This document shows positions 42,340 to 51,773 of a stretch of DNA of 64,000 nt, one piece after another; the first letter of the stretch is position 1, and each line of letters begins with the position of its first letter. Where the stretch lies: assembly GCF_017433805.1 (NCBI RefSeq), contig NZ_JAFRGN010000013.1, positions 248,001-312,000 on the forward strand, written 5' to 3'. This stretch comes from Butyrivibrio sp. (GTDB taxonomy: Bacteria > Bacillota > Clostridia > Lachnospirales > Lachnospiraceae). The notes below the pieces were generated by a model that was not told the DNA's origin, ran no database searches, and saw nothing but the letters and a program-made list of their open reading frames with translations. The position numbers were made by a program, and so were the translations under genes.

Positions 42340-43050
42340 TTAATCTGTCTTATCAGTTGTTGATGAGGATGATGTCTCATCAATCTTAAATGTTCTGTGG
42401 TCATCTCCGCGGATATCATCAATACGATGTACATACTGCTGAAGAGCTGTAATATAGTTAGGATCCATCATGTTTCTGGCCTTCTTATCCATCTTAGTCA
42501 TGTAGAACTCATACATAGTGTCGATTGTGAGACCGTGATCCTGCTCAGTTACGAAGTCTACGCTACTTGGCAACTTATCGATTGCTTCCTGGAAGTCCTT
42601 AACAACTGCTTTAGCATCTGTGTAATCTGTATCAAATACTTCAGATACATCGTCAACATTGTAGCTTGTTCCATCGATGTTAAGGTATGCCTTGTTTCCA
42701 CTGTAGGATACAAAGTCAACAACACCGATAGTCTCAGTTGTCTTACCATTATCTGGATTGTACTGAGATACTCTTACAGTCTTACCTACCATCTCAGATG
42801 CTCTTGAAAGAGCCATTGAATTAGCCATGTTGTTGAGCTGTTCAACCTGAGTGAAGGTAGCGTACTGATTGATATATTCCGTATTAGATGTAGGCTCCAT
42901 AGGATCCTGATATTTCATCTGAGCAACTAGAATCTTGAGGAAGGAATCTTTGTCATATCCTGTACTGGCAGTTTTGGTTGAATCTTCCTTCTGCATGTTC
43001 TGAACTTCACCATTTTTAATAACTGCACTAACCTGATTTATATCTGACAT
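42340..43050 (-). CDS. flgD: Hook-capping protein FlgD
   Basis: 236 residues. N-terminal FlgD signature DSFLKILVAQMKYQDPMEPT, then NTEYINQYATFTQVEQLNNM, typical of the exported hook scaffold cap. The C-terminal region is longer than minimal FlgD and ends in Ser/Thr. Upstream, an 11-bp hairpin abuts its ribosome site (AAGGAAAGG). Confidence 0.93.
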   Translation of the reverse strand: MSDINQVSAVIKNGEVQNMQKEDSTKTASTGYDKDSFLKILVAQMKYQDPMEPTSNTEYINQYATFTQVEQLNNMANSMALSRASEMVGKTVRVSQYNPDNGKTTETIGVVDFVSYSGNKAYLNIDGTSYNVDDVSEVFDTDYTDAKAVVKDFQEAIDKLPSSVDFVTEQDHGLTIDTMYEFYMTKMDKKARNMMDPNYITALQQYVHRIDDIRGDDHRTFKIDETSSSSTTDKTD

Positions 43051-43065
43051 ATTTCTTACCTTTCC

Positions 43066-43097
43066 TTGCTGCTATGAGTTTTACCCCATAGCAGCAA
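43066..43097 (-). other. Hairpin between fliK and flgD
   Basis: TTGCTGCTATG (43066-43076) and CATAGCAGCAA (43087-43097) form a perfect 11-bp stem with a 10-base loop. Its 3' arm on the transcript touches the flgD ribosome-binding site. No T-tract follows, so it is more likely an mRNA-stability or translation element than a terminator. Confidence 0.55.
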
Positions 43098-43131
43098 TCA
43101 AAAATCTCATCAAATAATTCTTTCAAAAATC

Positions 43132-44682
43132 TCAGGCACTGTAGTCAACCGTATTTCCGTTTGCTGCCATCATCTGTGCAGCTATCCTGTCTGCATCTGA
43201 CATTTCATCTTCTTCATCAAGATCATCCAGACTAGCAAGATTTATTCTCCTAAGGGATCTGCCTTTCTTGGCCTGCTGTTCGTTGAATGCGTTATTGTTA
43301 TCGCTTCCCTGCTGAAGATTTTGTTCAAATGCGTGGCTTGCAGTTGTAACTTCGATTGATGTAACTTTAATGCCCTGTTCGCTGAACTTCTGCTGAAGAG
43401 TCATCATCTGGCTCTCAACTGCTTCTTTTACAATTTCATTCTGAGCTGTGAACTTGGCTACGATGCCTTCCTTACTGCTTGTAAGAAGAATATTTACGTT
43501 TCCAAGACTAGCCGGATGCAGTTGCATCTCAATGCTGTGCTCCTCAGCTCCTGCTGTAATAGAAATGCGATCAGCAATCTGTCTAATTATGTTCTCCATC
43601 TGAGCTCTGTCCGCATACTGCGTAGGAGCCGTAGGAGCAACATCTATATTCTCTGTAATATTGTTAAGTAGCTGGTTAAAAAGATTAGGTGCCTGATTAT
43701 TACCAGTTAAGTCGCTATGGCTTTCGCCACTGTTGTTCTTAGATGCCTGGGATGCTGTCTCTACTGGTTTAAACTCAGTTTCTGCTTCTGTTTCAGAAAT
43801 GGTCTCTTCGAATTTGATTATAGGCTCGGAGTCCTTAGACTGTGATGCAGCCAATTCCTTATTAAGTTCCTTGGTAGCATCATTTACGATGATTTCAGGA
43901 GTTTTTTCCTGTGCTTTCTGCACATGTTCTCCGAAATCTTCCTGTGTATCTGTTACTACCTGTGTAAACTCTTCCTCGGATAAGTCAAACTCATTCATAA
44001 GTTCGCTCTTCATACTGTCTGCACCCTCATAGAGGTCCTGCATAAATGTATTTAGATCTGAATCAGTTATCAGATCAAGCGCTTTATCCGGATTGCCTAT
44101 ATCTGTTACCAGCTGTGCAATATTCTGAGGATTTAAAAGATCTGCAAATGTCATTCCCAGCAGTTGCATTGCGTTAAGTATTTCTTCATCAGATATATCA
44201 AGTGCCTTTGCTATATCAGAAATGATTTCCTTGCCGCTTTCTTCTATAGCATCCTGCAGCTTTTCATTAGCTTCCGTGCTTCCTGTTTCTTTTGCCTCTG
44301 TAGTATTTACTTCATTTTCCTGAACCTGATCAGTGCTTGTATCCTTGACGTTTACTGTGTTTTCTTCCATTGTTGCATCTGTCTTAGTATTATCAACGTC
44401 TTTTATCTTGTTATCATTCTGGTTATTCTGATCTTTCAGGTTTTTGTTGTCTGTAGGATGTGCCTGCTTGGGATCAACCTTTGATCCTGCATTTTTTCTC
44501 ACATCGACTACTCTGCTCTGCATCATTTGATCTGAAACTTTATTAAGTATTCCATCAAAGCCTGCCTGAGCCTTGCCACTGCTCTTAGTAAATTCTACTT
44601 TTGAATACGAAACAGTTGTCGCTGCAGTACTCATTGTGATAGACGCTATAGCGCCTACTCCATTAGTAGTACTGCCCATCAA
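43132..44682 (-). CDS. fliK: Flagellar hook-length control protein FliK
   Basis: 516 residues. A long variable acidic Asn/Thr/Glu-rich ruler region (about 60-370) leads to the conserved C-terminal Flg_hook domain: HSIEMQLHPASLGNVNILLT then EQGIKVTSIEVTTA. FliK measures hook length and flips FlhB specificity. ATG 44682 follows GGAGG. A terminator and sigma-28 promoter lie in the 113 bases before it. Confidence 0.92.
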   Translation of the reverse strand: MMGSTTNGVGAIASITMSTAATTVSYSKVEFTKSSGKAQAGFDGILNKVSDQMMQSRVVDVRKNAGSKVDPKQAHPTDNKNLKDQNNQNDNKIKDVDNTKTDATMEENTVNVKDTSTDQVQENEVNTTEAKETGSTEANEKLQDAIEESGKEIISDIAKALDISDEEILNAMQLLGMTFADLLNPQNIAQLVTDIGNPDKALDLITDSDLNTFMQDLYEGADSMKSELMNEFDLSEEEFTQVVTDTQEDFGEHVQKAQEKTPEIIVNDATKELNKELAASQSKDSEPIIKFEETISETEAETEFKPVETASQASKNNSGESHSDLTGNNQAPNLFNQLLNNITENIDVAPTAPTQYADRAQMENIIRQIADRISITAGAEEHSIEMQLHPASLGNVNILLTSSKEGIVAKFTAQNEIVKEAVESQMMTLQQKFSEQGIKVTSIEVTTASHAFEQNLQQGSDNNNAFNEQQAKKGRSLRRINLASLDDLDEEDEMSDADRIAAQMMAANGNTVDYSA

Positions 44683-44729
44683 GTACCTCCTTCGTAAATT
44701 TATTCAAGGTGCATAGATTCTCAACTTGT

Positions 44730-44756
44730 ATATCGGCAAAGCACAAAAAAACTTCA
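44730..44756 (-). promoter_or_regulatory. Sigma-28 promoter upstream of fliK
   Basis: The minus strand has TGAA (44753-44756), exactly 15 bases, then GCCGATAT (44730-44737), matching the SigD -10 exactly and the -35 TAAA in three of four bases. The -35 lies inside the 3' arm of the preceding terminator hairpin. Confidence 0.6.
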
Positions 44757-44776
44757 CCCTGATGGGTGAAGTTTTT
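44747..44776. terminator. Intrinsic terminator after the MgtE-like/YlxF gene
   Basis: A 13-bp stem (44747-44759 with 44764-44776), 4-base loop and T-runs on both sides forms a strong bidirectional-looking terminator 20 bases after the upstream gene. It would reduce read-through from flgB promoter into fliK. Confidence 0.8.
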
Positions 44777-44795
44777 AAATGTTTATAAAAATTTA

Positions 44796-45722
44796 TTATT
44801 TCTTTTCTCCTGTAACCTGAGTTGATTCTTTTTCTAGTGCAGATGGTTCAAGAAGCTGAGTAAGCTTAGCTGCATTTGGTTTTTCCATTTGTGCCAGAAT
44901 ATCGCCTCGATTCTCAATAGTCATCTGAGCAAGAATCCTGGCAACCAGCTGAATCTGATTTTCATTGATCATCTCATCAAATATCTGTGCCGCCTGCTTG
45001 GCCTTCATTCCAGAATAGGTAGTAGCGAAAGCCTTAATAGCTGCATCATCAAGTTCTCCCTGAACAACCTCCTGATATAATCTTGCAGCAGTATCAGGAT
45101 CGATCATTGAATAGTATGAAGCATAGGCAGCAGCATCCGGAGCATAATCTCCATATACAACGCTGGCATAAAAGCTTGCTCTTTCCTCATAGAACTCTTT
45201 TTGCTGTTTCTCAAAGGGCTCTAGTCTTGCTACTTCTGCTTCAAGCTTATCTATTGTCGCAGCATAGCTACTGTTCTGAGTCATCTCTGTCTGCAGTGCC
45301 AGCTCAAGTCTCTTGATATACGCATTAGCTTCATCAAGACTGTTTAAAGAACTACCTGAACTCTCAGCAGAGCTTACATCTGTAGGAATCTCCTCCTGCT
45401 TGGTTGCTCCATCAGGAAGAATAAGGTTAAGTCCCGGAATATCACCAATAATAGGAGCAAGGATATCTGAGCCAAATCCACCTACATCAAGCTTAATAAG
45501 AAGTGCCATAATAGCAAGCCAGATTAGGATGATAAGAAAGGTAATGACTATGGTTGCAAAACCTCCGGCATTATCTCCGTTGATTTCCGCAGTTCTGTCA
45601 GCAAATTCCTGAGCCTTTTCCTTAGCTTCTTTTTTCTGGGCCTTTAACTGTTTCTGATATTCTTTTTTATCCGCTTTAAGTTTGGCTTTGGCGGCTTTTG
45701 GATCTTCAAACTGATCAGCCAT
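44796..45722 (-). CDS. YlxF/MotE-like flagellar membrane protein with MgtE-N-like domain
   Basis: 308 residues. A Lys/Glu/Ala-rich N-terminus is followed by one membrane helix (about 55-78), a coiled coil (130-165) and a C-terminal MgtE intracellular-N-like helical domain (AQIFDEMINENQIQLVARIL). This is the architecture of Bacillus YlxF and alphaproteobacterial MotE, the latter a chaperone of MotC. It lies between fliJ and fliK. Function in Firmicutes is not settled. Confidence 0.75.
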   Translation of the reverse strand: MADQFEDPKAAKAKLKADKKEYQKQLKAQKKEAKEKAQEFADRTAEINGDNAGGFATIVITFLIILIWLAIMALLIKLDVGGFGSDILAPIIGDIPGLNLILPDGATKQEEIPTDVSSAESSGSSLNSLDEANAYIKRLELALQTEMTQNSSYAATIDKLEAEVARLEPFEKQQKEFYEERASFYASVVYGDYAPDAAAYASYYSMIDPDTAARLYQEVVQGELDDAAIKAFATTYSGMKAKQAAQIFDEMINENQIQLVARILAQMTIENRGDILAQMEKPNAAKLTQLLEPSALEKESTQVTGEKK

Positions 45723-45740
45723 TTAATTCCCCTCACGATT

Positions 45741-46196
45741 TTATTCTTCGCGCTGTCTTTGTGTATATGTAAAACTCGTGCGCTGGTCGTTCTCTTTTGC
45801 CTCTTCCTGCTTCTCTTCCTCTATCCATTCGGCGTAGGCGCGCTCTCTAAGCGTTTCCTGCATCTTACGCTCCTGAATAGCCTTGGTAAGTCTGATTCTG
45901 ACTTTTTCAACAATTTCTTCATGCTGAGCTACCACCTTGGCCTGAGAAGCGATCATAACATCCATCTGTGCTGTAGCATACTGGTTATCCAATATGTCCT
46001 GCAGCTTAAGCGACTCTGCATTTCTAAGTTCTTCTGCCTCAACCAGATAAGCTTCTTTTCTTCGAACATATTCATCGAATATATCCATCTGCTTATTGAG
46101 CTCAGCCTGGGCAGCAGCAAACTCCATTTTAATCTGGCCTTCTGTCTTTTGTTTGATATTTAGGACGCTCTGCATCCTGTAAATAAATCTCGCCAT
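45741..46196 (-). CDS. fliJ: Flagellar export protein FliJ
   Basis: 151-residue alpha-helical coiled-coil protein (FRYRMQSVLNIKQKTEGQIK-like start, then heptads). It links the FliI ATPase to the FlhA gate. Sequence conservation of FliJ is low; placement directly after fliI (nine bases) makes the assignment safe. Confidence 0.88.
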   Translation of the reverse strand: MARFIYRMQSVLNIKQKTEGQIKMEFAAAQAELNKQMDIFDEYVRRKEAYLVEAEELRNAESLKLQDILDNQYATAQMDVMIASQAKVVAQHEEIVEKVRIRLTKAIQERKMQETLRERAYAEWIEEEKQEEAKENDQRTSFTYTQRQREE

Positions 46197-46204
46197 ACAA
46201 CTCT

Positions 46205-47563
46205 TTAATCTTTAAACATATCAATCAGTGTCTGCCGAATTTCTTCAAAGCTAAATTTCTCGTCTGTCTCCTGCATAAGGAATGCATTAACTCTCTCTAT
46301 CTTAGAAATAGCATAGTCAATGTTTTTGTTGGCTCCGCTTCTGTATGCTCCGATATTGATAAGATCCTCAGCATCGTTATAGGTCGCAAGAACAGTTTTT
46401 AGCTTACCAGCAGCTTTTTTGTGCTCCGAATCAGCTATCGCAGACATACATCTGGAGATGCTGGCCAGAACATCTATAGCCGGATAGTGGTTCTTTTGTG
46501 CAAGCTTACGATTGAGGACTATATGTCCATCAAGAATACCACGTGCTGTATCTGTGATAGGCTCATTCATGTCATCACCATCGACAAGAACAGTATAAAG
46601 ACCTGTAATAGAACCTTTTCTGGATCTGCCAGCACGCTCAAGAAGCTTGGGCATCTCAGCGTACACGCTTGGCGGATAGCCTCTGGATACTGGTGGCTCG
46701 CCACTTGCAAGACCAATCTCTCTCTGAGCCATTGAAAATCTGGTAAGAGAGTCCATCATAAGAAGAACATCTTTACCTTTATCACGGAAATACTCAGCTA
46801 TAGAGGTTGCAGTCTTGGCTGCCTTTAGTCTCTCAAGAGCAGGCTTATCAGAAGTAGCACATACAACAATTGACCTCTTCATACCTTCTTCTCCAAGGTC
46901 TCGTTCTATGAATTCTCTAACCTCCCTACCTCGCTCTCCAATAAGAGCAATAACATTTATATCAGCCTGAGTGTTTCTAGCAAACATACCAAGAAGAGTA
47001 CTCTTACCAACACCAGATCCTGCAAATATACCAATACGCTGCCCCTTACCAACTGTAAGAAGACCGTCAACAGCCTTAACTCCAAGGGAAAGAACATCCG
47101 AGATTGGGTCTCTTGTCATGGGATCCGGCGGCTGATTCTCAACTGAGTAGGCGATACCATCTTCAAGCATAACGCCTTTACCAAAGCTTGTTCCGTCGAT
47201 TCGTCCAAGGCCGTCAAGCGTTTGACCAAGGAGTCCTTCACCAACGTTAACACGTAGAGGCGAATCAGTATTTTCCACGATACTGCCATTTCCTATACCA
47301 CTGGTATTCTCATAAGGCATCAGCTGAACATGATTATCCTTAAAGCCGACAACCTCAGCCATGGCAGGTCTGCCTTTTCCCTCAGATAAGGGGTCGCTGT
47401 CTTTTTTCTTGGGATAAATAAGGCATATGTCACCAAGCTTAGCATCTGGTCCTGCAGACTCGATGGTAAGCCCGATTACATTCACCACTTTACCACTCAT
47501 TCGATAAAATGGAGCATTCTGCATCTTTTTGTATTTGGAAAAATCTACTTGGGATGTCAGCAT
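46205..47563 (-). CDS. fliI: Flagellar export ATPase FliI
   Basis: 452 residues of the F1-beta-like ATPase family. Walker A GIFAGSGVGKSTLLGMF near residue 178, Walker B VLLMMDSLTRFSMAQREIGL near 262, and the PPSVYAEMPKLLERAGR family stretch. It supplies energy for early export substrate handling. It lies between fliH and fliJ. Confidence 0.97.
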   Translation of the reverse strand: MLTSQVDFSKYKKMQNAPFYRMSGKVVNVIGLTIESAGPDAKLGDICLIYPKKKDSDPLSEGKGRPAMAEVVGFKDNHVQLMPYENTSGIGNGSIVENTDSPLRVNVGEGLLGQTLDGLGRIDGTSFGKGVMLEDGIAYSVENQPPDPMTRDPISDVLSLGVKAVDGLLTVGKGQRIGIFAGSGVGKSTLLGMFARNTQADINVIALIGERGREVREFIERDLGEEGMKRSIVVCATSDKPALERLKAAKTATSIAEYFRDKGKDVLLMMDSLTRFSMAQREIGLASGEPPVSRGYPPSVYAEMPKLLERAGRSRKGSITGLYTVLVDGDDMNEPITDTARGILDGHIVLNRKLAQKNHYPAIDVLASISRCMSAIADSEHKKAAGKLKTVLATYNDAEDLINIGAYRSGANKNIDYAISKIERVNAFLMQETDEKFSFEEIRQTLIDMFKD

Positions 47564-47589
47564 TTTCGCTCCTGTTTAATAAGTAAATA

Positions 47590-48465
47590 TCATCGTTTTA
47601 CTCTGTCAAAAGATAATAATTTGAGCTTTCTAGACAGCTCTGATAATTCAACTCCAAGACTACAGTCAAATACGCCGCTGTCAGACTCTATCATGCACTC
47701 ATTTTCTTTTAAAAGAGGATCCTCAATAATCTCCATTGTTGTGTTAGGAGAAGTTATACAGGCTTCAAGCGCCTCTTTTTCCTCTATCACATCATCATAA
47801 TCATCAGAGGATACATGTACTATCAGGTCATTACCCGATTCAATTCTGGATAAAGTAGACTTAAGAAGATGAAGAATGATTCCCTTATCTTCTCTAAGCT
47901 CAACGCCAAAAACATGCTCATAAATCTGTGTGAGAACATCTACCATCTCTGGCTCAAGGCCATCTACTATCTGCTGGTATTCAGCTTCAAGGTCGTTTCT
48001 TTGTTGTTCGATATCTGCCTTAAGAGCTTCCGCAGCCTGAGCTCCCTCCTGATACCCAGCCTCATAGCCCTGTCTGTGACCTTCCTCCTGTGCCTGCGCA
48101 ATAATGGAATTAGCCTGCTCCTGAGCATTCTGAATTATCATGTCAGCCTGTTCCTGAGCCTGCTGGAGTTTAAAGTCCATCTCAGCCTGCATTGCTTCCC
48201 TATCAAATTGAGGATCAGGAAATGGTTCCATCATACCTTGATCCTCTGTTAGCTGAGACAGTTGTTCCATGTCGATACCTGGAACAAAATCTACATTATC
48301 GCCCTCAGGAGCATAGCCTTCCTCATCAGCCATCATTGCACGCTGACGCTTAAGTTCCTGCTCCTGAAAAGCCTCAATTTTCTGATTTGCAAGGTCGTTA
48401 CTATCAATGACGAATTTCTCAGTATCGTCAAAGCTAATAAAGCCAGCTTTAAATAGATTAGACAA
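47590..48465 (-). CDS. fliH: Flagellar assembly protein FliH
   Basis: 291 residues. A long Gln/Glu/Ala-rich helical region (95-165) with Gly-x3-Gly-like turns (HRQGYEAGYQEGAQAAEAL), then the FliH/V-ATPase E-like C-terminal domain. FliH binds and restrains FliI and docks to the C ring. The start overlaps the fliG stop by eight bases. Confidence 0.9.
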   Translation of the reverse strand: MSNLFKAGFISFDDTEKFVIDSNDLANQKIEAFQEQELKRQRAMMADEEGYAPEGDNVDFVPGIDMEQLSQLTEDQGMMEPFPDPQFDREAMQAEMDFKLQQAQEQADMIIQNAQEQANSIIAQAQEEGHRQGYEAGYQEGAQAAEALKADIEQQRNDLEAEYQQIVDGLEPEMVDVLTQIYEHVFGVELREDKGIILHLLKSTLSRIESGNDLIVHVSSDDYDDVIEEKEALEACITSPNTTMEIIEDPLLKENECMIESDSGVFDCSLGVELSELSRKLKLLSFDRVKR

Positions 48466-49492
48466 CTAGCTCATCACCTCCACCTCTGGAGATTACAATT
48501 TCACCAGCATCCTCAAGCTTACGGATTACGTTAACAATCTTCTGCTGAGCTTCTTCAACGTCCTTCATACGAACAGGTCCCATGAAGTCCATATCTTCCT
48601 TGATCATAGCTGCAAGACGCTTAGACAGGTTGTTAAAGATAGCTGTCTGTACGTTCTCAGTTGCACCTTTAAGAGCAAGACCGAGGTCACTGTTCTCAAC
48701 TTCACGCAGCACTCTCTGAATAGATCTGTCGTCCAGAAGAAGTACGTCTTCGAATACGAACATCTTCTTTCTGATCTCGTCGGCAAGCTCTGGCTCTTCG
48801 ATTTCCAGAGTCTCCATGATATGTTTCTCTGTAGCACGGTCTACTGTATTCAAAATCTCTACAACCGCATCTACGCCACCAACGATTGTATAATCCTGGT
48901 TTACAAGAGATGATAGCTTGGATTCCAACACTTTTTCTACCTCTTTGATCGTGTCAGGACTTGTTCTGTCCATGGCAGCGATACGCTTGGCAACATCCGC
49001 CTGTCTGTCAGGTGGAATAGCCGACAGAATAAGCGCACTCTGTGCGGGTGACATATAAGACAAAATAAGAGCTATAGTCTGAGGATGCTCATCCTGTATG
49101 AAGGTAAGAATCTGTGAAGGCTCAGTCTTACGAATAAATTCGAAAGGCTTAACCTGAAGTGAAGCAGTAAGCTTACTGATAACATCAAGAGCCTTGTCTT
49201 CACCAAGAGCTTTCTCAAGAAGTTCCTTAGCATAGCTGATACCACCTTCAGCAATGTACTGCTGAGCAAGGCAGACGCCATAAAACTCTTCGAGTACTGC
49301 CTCTTTAATCTGAGATGTAACACTTCTGGTGTTAGCAATTTCAAGAGTAAGCTCCTCGATTTCCTCTTCTTTCAGATGTTTGAATATGGCGGAGGATTTC
49401 TCCGGTCCTAACGCAATAAGTAGGATCGCCGCTTTTTGAGTGCCGGTGAAATCGGCAATTAAGGAATTGCCACCACTGAAATCAGCATCCAT
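48458..49492 (-). CDS. fliG: Flagellar motor switch protein FliG
   Basis: 344 residues. N-terminal FliF-binding domain (KAAILLIALGPEKSSAIFKH), the middle EHPQT motif in DEHPQTIALILSY near residue 130 and the C-terminal torque domain with charged residues in MFVFEDVLLLDDRSIQRVLR. It lies below fliF, separated by 233 bases that contain a large inverted-repeat element. Confidence 0.97.
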   Translation of the reverse strand: MDADFSGGNSLIADFTGTQKAAILLIALGPEKSSAIFKHLKEEEIEELTLEIANTRSVTSQIKEAVLEEFYGVCLAQQYIAEGGISYAKELLEKALGEDKALDVISKLTASLQVKPFEFIRKTEPSQILTFIQDEHPQTIALILSYMSPAQSALILSAIPPDRQADVAKRIAAMDRTSPDTIKEVEKVLESKLSSLVNQDYTIVGGVDAVVEILNTVDRATEKHIMETLEIEEPELADEIRKKMFVFEDVLLLDDRSIQRVLREVENSDLGLALKGATENVQTAIFNNLSKRLAAMIKEDMDFMGPVRMKDVEEAQQKIVNVIRKLEDAGEIVISRGGGDELVV

Positions 49493-49522
49493 ATTTTATA
49501 CTCCCCATTTAATATATTTATT

Positions 49523-49725
49523 CCGCGATATACGGATTGCTCCGTATCGCTCACCCGCGATATACGGATTGCTCCGTACTTCGTACTCTCGCAATCCTAC
49601 GGGCATTCGGAATTCGAAATACTCTCTACGTTCGTATTTCTGTATTCCTCATGTCCGTTCAGTCCTTTCATAAATTCAATGTTTTGTGCAAGCACAACAT
49701 TGAATTTACTCAGTCCTTATATCGC
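49523..49725. repeat. Multi-branched inverted-repeat element between fliF and fliG
   Basis: A 24-bp perfect direct repeat (49523-49546 and 49555-49578; each holds TACGGA-TTGC-TCCGTA) is followed by nested stems GGATTGC/GCAATCC, GAAATAC/GTATTTC (49616-49640) and a 12-bp stem AAATTCAATGTT/AACATTGAATTT (49672-49707). The outer arms GCGATATACGGA (49525-49536) and TCCTTATATCGC (49714-49725) pair at 11 of 12 positions and the latter touches the fliF stop codon. No coding potential. Confidence 0.65.
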
Positions 49726-51345
49726 TCACATGCCATAGTCTTCGTTTAACCAGTTACGAAGCAGCGTAGCTGCAGCCTCTGGATTTTCATCAACGAATTT
49801 CTCAATAAGCCTCTTGGTCTCAGAACCTGTATCCATTTCGATATCTTCAAGAGTCTCCTCTGGTGTGGACTCAAGGAGCTGTTCAACAGAAAGCTCTTCT
49901 GGGACTGGCTCCTCTTCAGTCTTCTTGGATGTCCACATACTTCTGATAACGATAAATGCAAGAAGGCCAAGGATAATGAGAATAGTAACAATCTGGAGAA
50001 TATCAGTAACTGTGATATTAGCTCCTGTCTTGTCAATGAATACGTACTGTGTATATGCAGCCATAGCAACGTTGCTTGCTGCTATACCTGTAGCCTTGGC
50101 AACGACATTTATCATTTCCTCTGGTACATCAAGATTCACAGGCTCCGTGTTGGCTATCTTGTAATCATTCCAGTCAACATCCCCATTCGCAGCCTTATCA
50201 TAGTTCTCTTCCTTCATAACAACATAGTTGATTGCTGTTACAGAAATTGAAGATTCGTCATACTTGATGGCACCAGGAATATTTGTGCTTGTTGTTATCT
50301 CCTCGTTTGGAAGATAATCCCTTGTTTCCTCAGTAATAGTAGAACTTGAATTGGTATTATCCTGAGTAACATAAGTAGTTTCATCATCCTCATTTGTATC
50401 AGTTCCAGGAATACCACTTACGCCGTTAACATTTTCTGCGTTGTATATAGACTCGTGAGACAGAACACCCTGTGTCTGATCTTCTGCAGGTGTATATGTG
50501 TGGTTTGTCTTTTCCTCTTTAGAAAAATCAAGCACAAGGTTACTTGCTACCTGAATATCATCATAGAGTTTTGTTCCAAGTAAAACCTTTTTAACTTCGT
50601 TTTTAACGATCTGCTCCGCCTTGGTCTTAAGATTAAGCTGATTGCTGGCAATTCCAGCATCTGTTGTTTCTTCACTTCCTGAGAACAGAAGATTTCCGCT
50701 ATAGTCCAGAATAACAATGTCGTTGGTAGATTTTTTACCAAGAGCTGCTGCTACAGCCTTAGCTACAAAAGTAGCGTTTTCTTCTCCGAAACTATTAGGA
50801 TCATTTATTTCAAGAAGGATCCAGGCTGATGCTTCGTCTTTGTTTCCTATGAGAGTTCCATCATTATCCGGAATATGAAGTGTTACATTGGCAGTTTCTA
50901 TTGCGTCAAATTTGACCAGCATATCATGTTCTAGTTGGCTTTCCAGGTATTTGACATACTTTTTTTGCTTGTCAGATTCAGTGGTAGAAAAGTTTCCATC
51001 TGTAACATTATTTATACTGTATGCATATGATTGGATATCATTTGCACCAAGAAGAAGGCTGGCGTTCGCCTGGTCCTTTTTGAGGACCTTAAACTCCATG
51101 CCGTCATCAGACATTTTATAATTGATTGTATTGGAATCAAGAAGCTCCTTAATCTCGGATGCTTCTTTGGTAGAAGTGGCTTGAGCCAATAGAACATATT
51201 GAGGCTGGTTAAGCACTGTAACCAGAATAATAATGGTGAGTAGCACAACAGTACCAGCGCCGACTATCAAAGTCTTCTGCTTGGCTGTGAACTGGTTCCA
51301 CCAATCGAGAACTTTTTGCCACAAGGCTCTTAATCTTTCAGCCAT
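49726..51345 (-). CDS. fliF: Flagellar MS-ring protein FliF
   Basis: 539 residues, two membrane helices (about 22-42 and 440-460). Ring-building motifs in LAQATSTKEASEIKELLDSN and HIPDNDGTLIGNKDEASAWI, and a C-terminal FliG-binding tail with VDENPEAAATLLRNWLNED. It forms the base plate of the motor. ATG 51345 with GGGAGGGAG upstream is used instead of the frame's first ATG at 51363. Confidence 0.95.
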   Translation of the reverse strand: MAERLRALWQKVLDWWNQFTAKQKTLIVGAGTVVLLTIIILVTVLNQPQYVLLAQATSTKEASEIKELLDSNTINYKMSDDGMEFKVLKKDQANASLLLGANDIQSYAYSINNVTDGNFSTTESDKQKKYVKYLESQLEHDMLVKFDAIETANVTLHIPDNDGTLIGNKDEASAWILLEINDPNSFGEENATFVAKAVAAALGKKSTNDIVILDYSGNLLFSGSEETTDAGIASNQLNLKTKAEQIVKNEVKKVLLGTKLYDDIQVASNLVLDFSKEEKTNHTYTPAEDQTQGVLSHESIYNAENVNGVSGIPGTDTNEDDETTYVTQDNTNSSSTITEETRDYLPNEEITTSTNIPGAIKYDESSISVTAINYVVMKEENYDKAANGDVDWNDYKIANTEPVNLDVPEEMINVVAKATGIAASNVAMAAYTQYVFIDKTGANITVTDILQIVTILIILGLLAFIVIRSMWTSKKTEEEPVPEELSVEQLLESTPEETLEDIEMDTGSETKRLIEKFVDENPEAAATLLRNWLNEDYGM

Positions 51346-51388
51346 ATTTCTCCCTCCCCTCATGAAAAAATAATATAACTAAAAAAAT

Positions 51389-51727
51389 TTAGATCTGCAT
51401 CTGAGTAATCTCTCTATATGCAGAAAGTGCGCGGTCCCTCACCGCTATAGTATATTGCAGAGCTGTCTGTGCTTTTTGAAGCGCAATGGAAAGATCATGA
51501 GTGTTGTTAGTCTGACCAAGAGCCCACTTAATCTCCTCATTTTCAGCATCTGACAAATATGCATTTGTCGTGTTTATGTTCTCCATTGCTCTTCCAAATA
51601 TGTTGGCAAAAGAGTTATTGTCGTCCTGCGGGCCTAAAACATTGTATACCTTGCTGTTAAGGTGCTCCGCATTTCTAATAACGTCAGAAGAAACATTTCT
51701 AAGTTGAGAAATATCAAGAGATGCCAT
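51389..51727 (-). CDS. fliE: Flagellar hook-basal body protein FliE
   Basis: 112 residues. The C-terminal half TNNTHDLSIALQKAQTALQ followed by YTIAVRDRALSAYREITQMQI is the FliE signature. FliE joins the MS ring to the rod. It lies between flgC and fliF, the conserved order. Confidence 0.93.
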   Translation of the reverse strand: MASLDISQLRNVSSDVIRNAEHLNSKVYNVLGPQDDNNSFANIFGRAMENINTTNAYLSDAENEEIKWALGQTNNTHDLSIALQKAQTALQYTIAVRDRALSAYREITQMQI

Positions 51728-51773
51728 TTATCCCCTCCATAAATGTACAAAACAAACTAATCAAGGTTTACGG

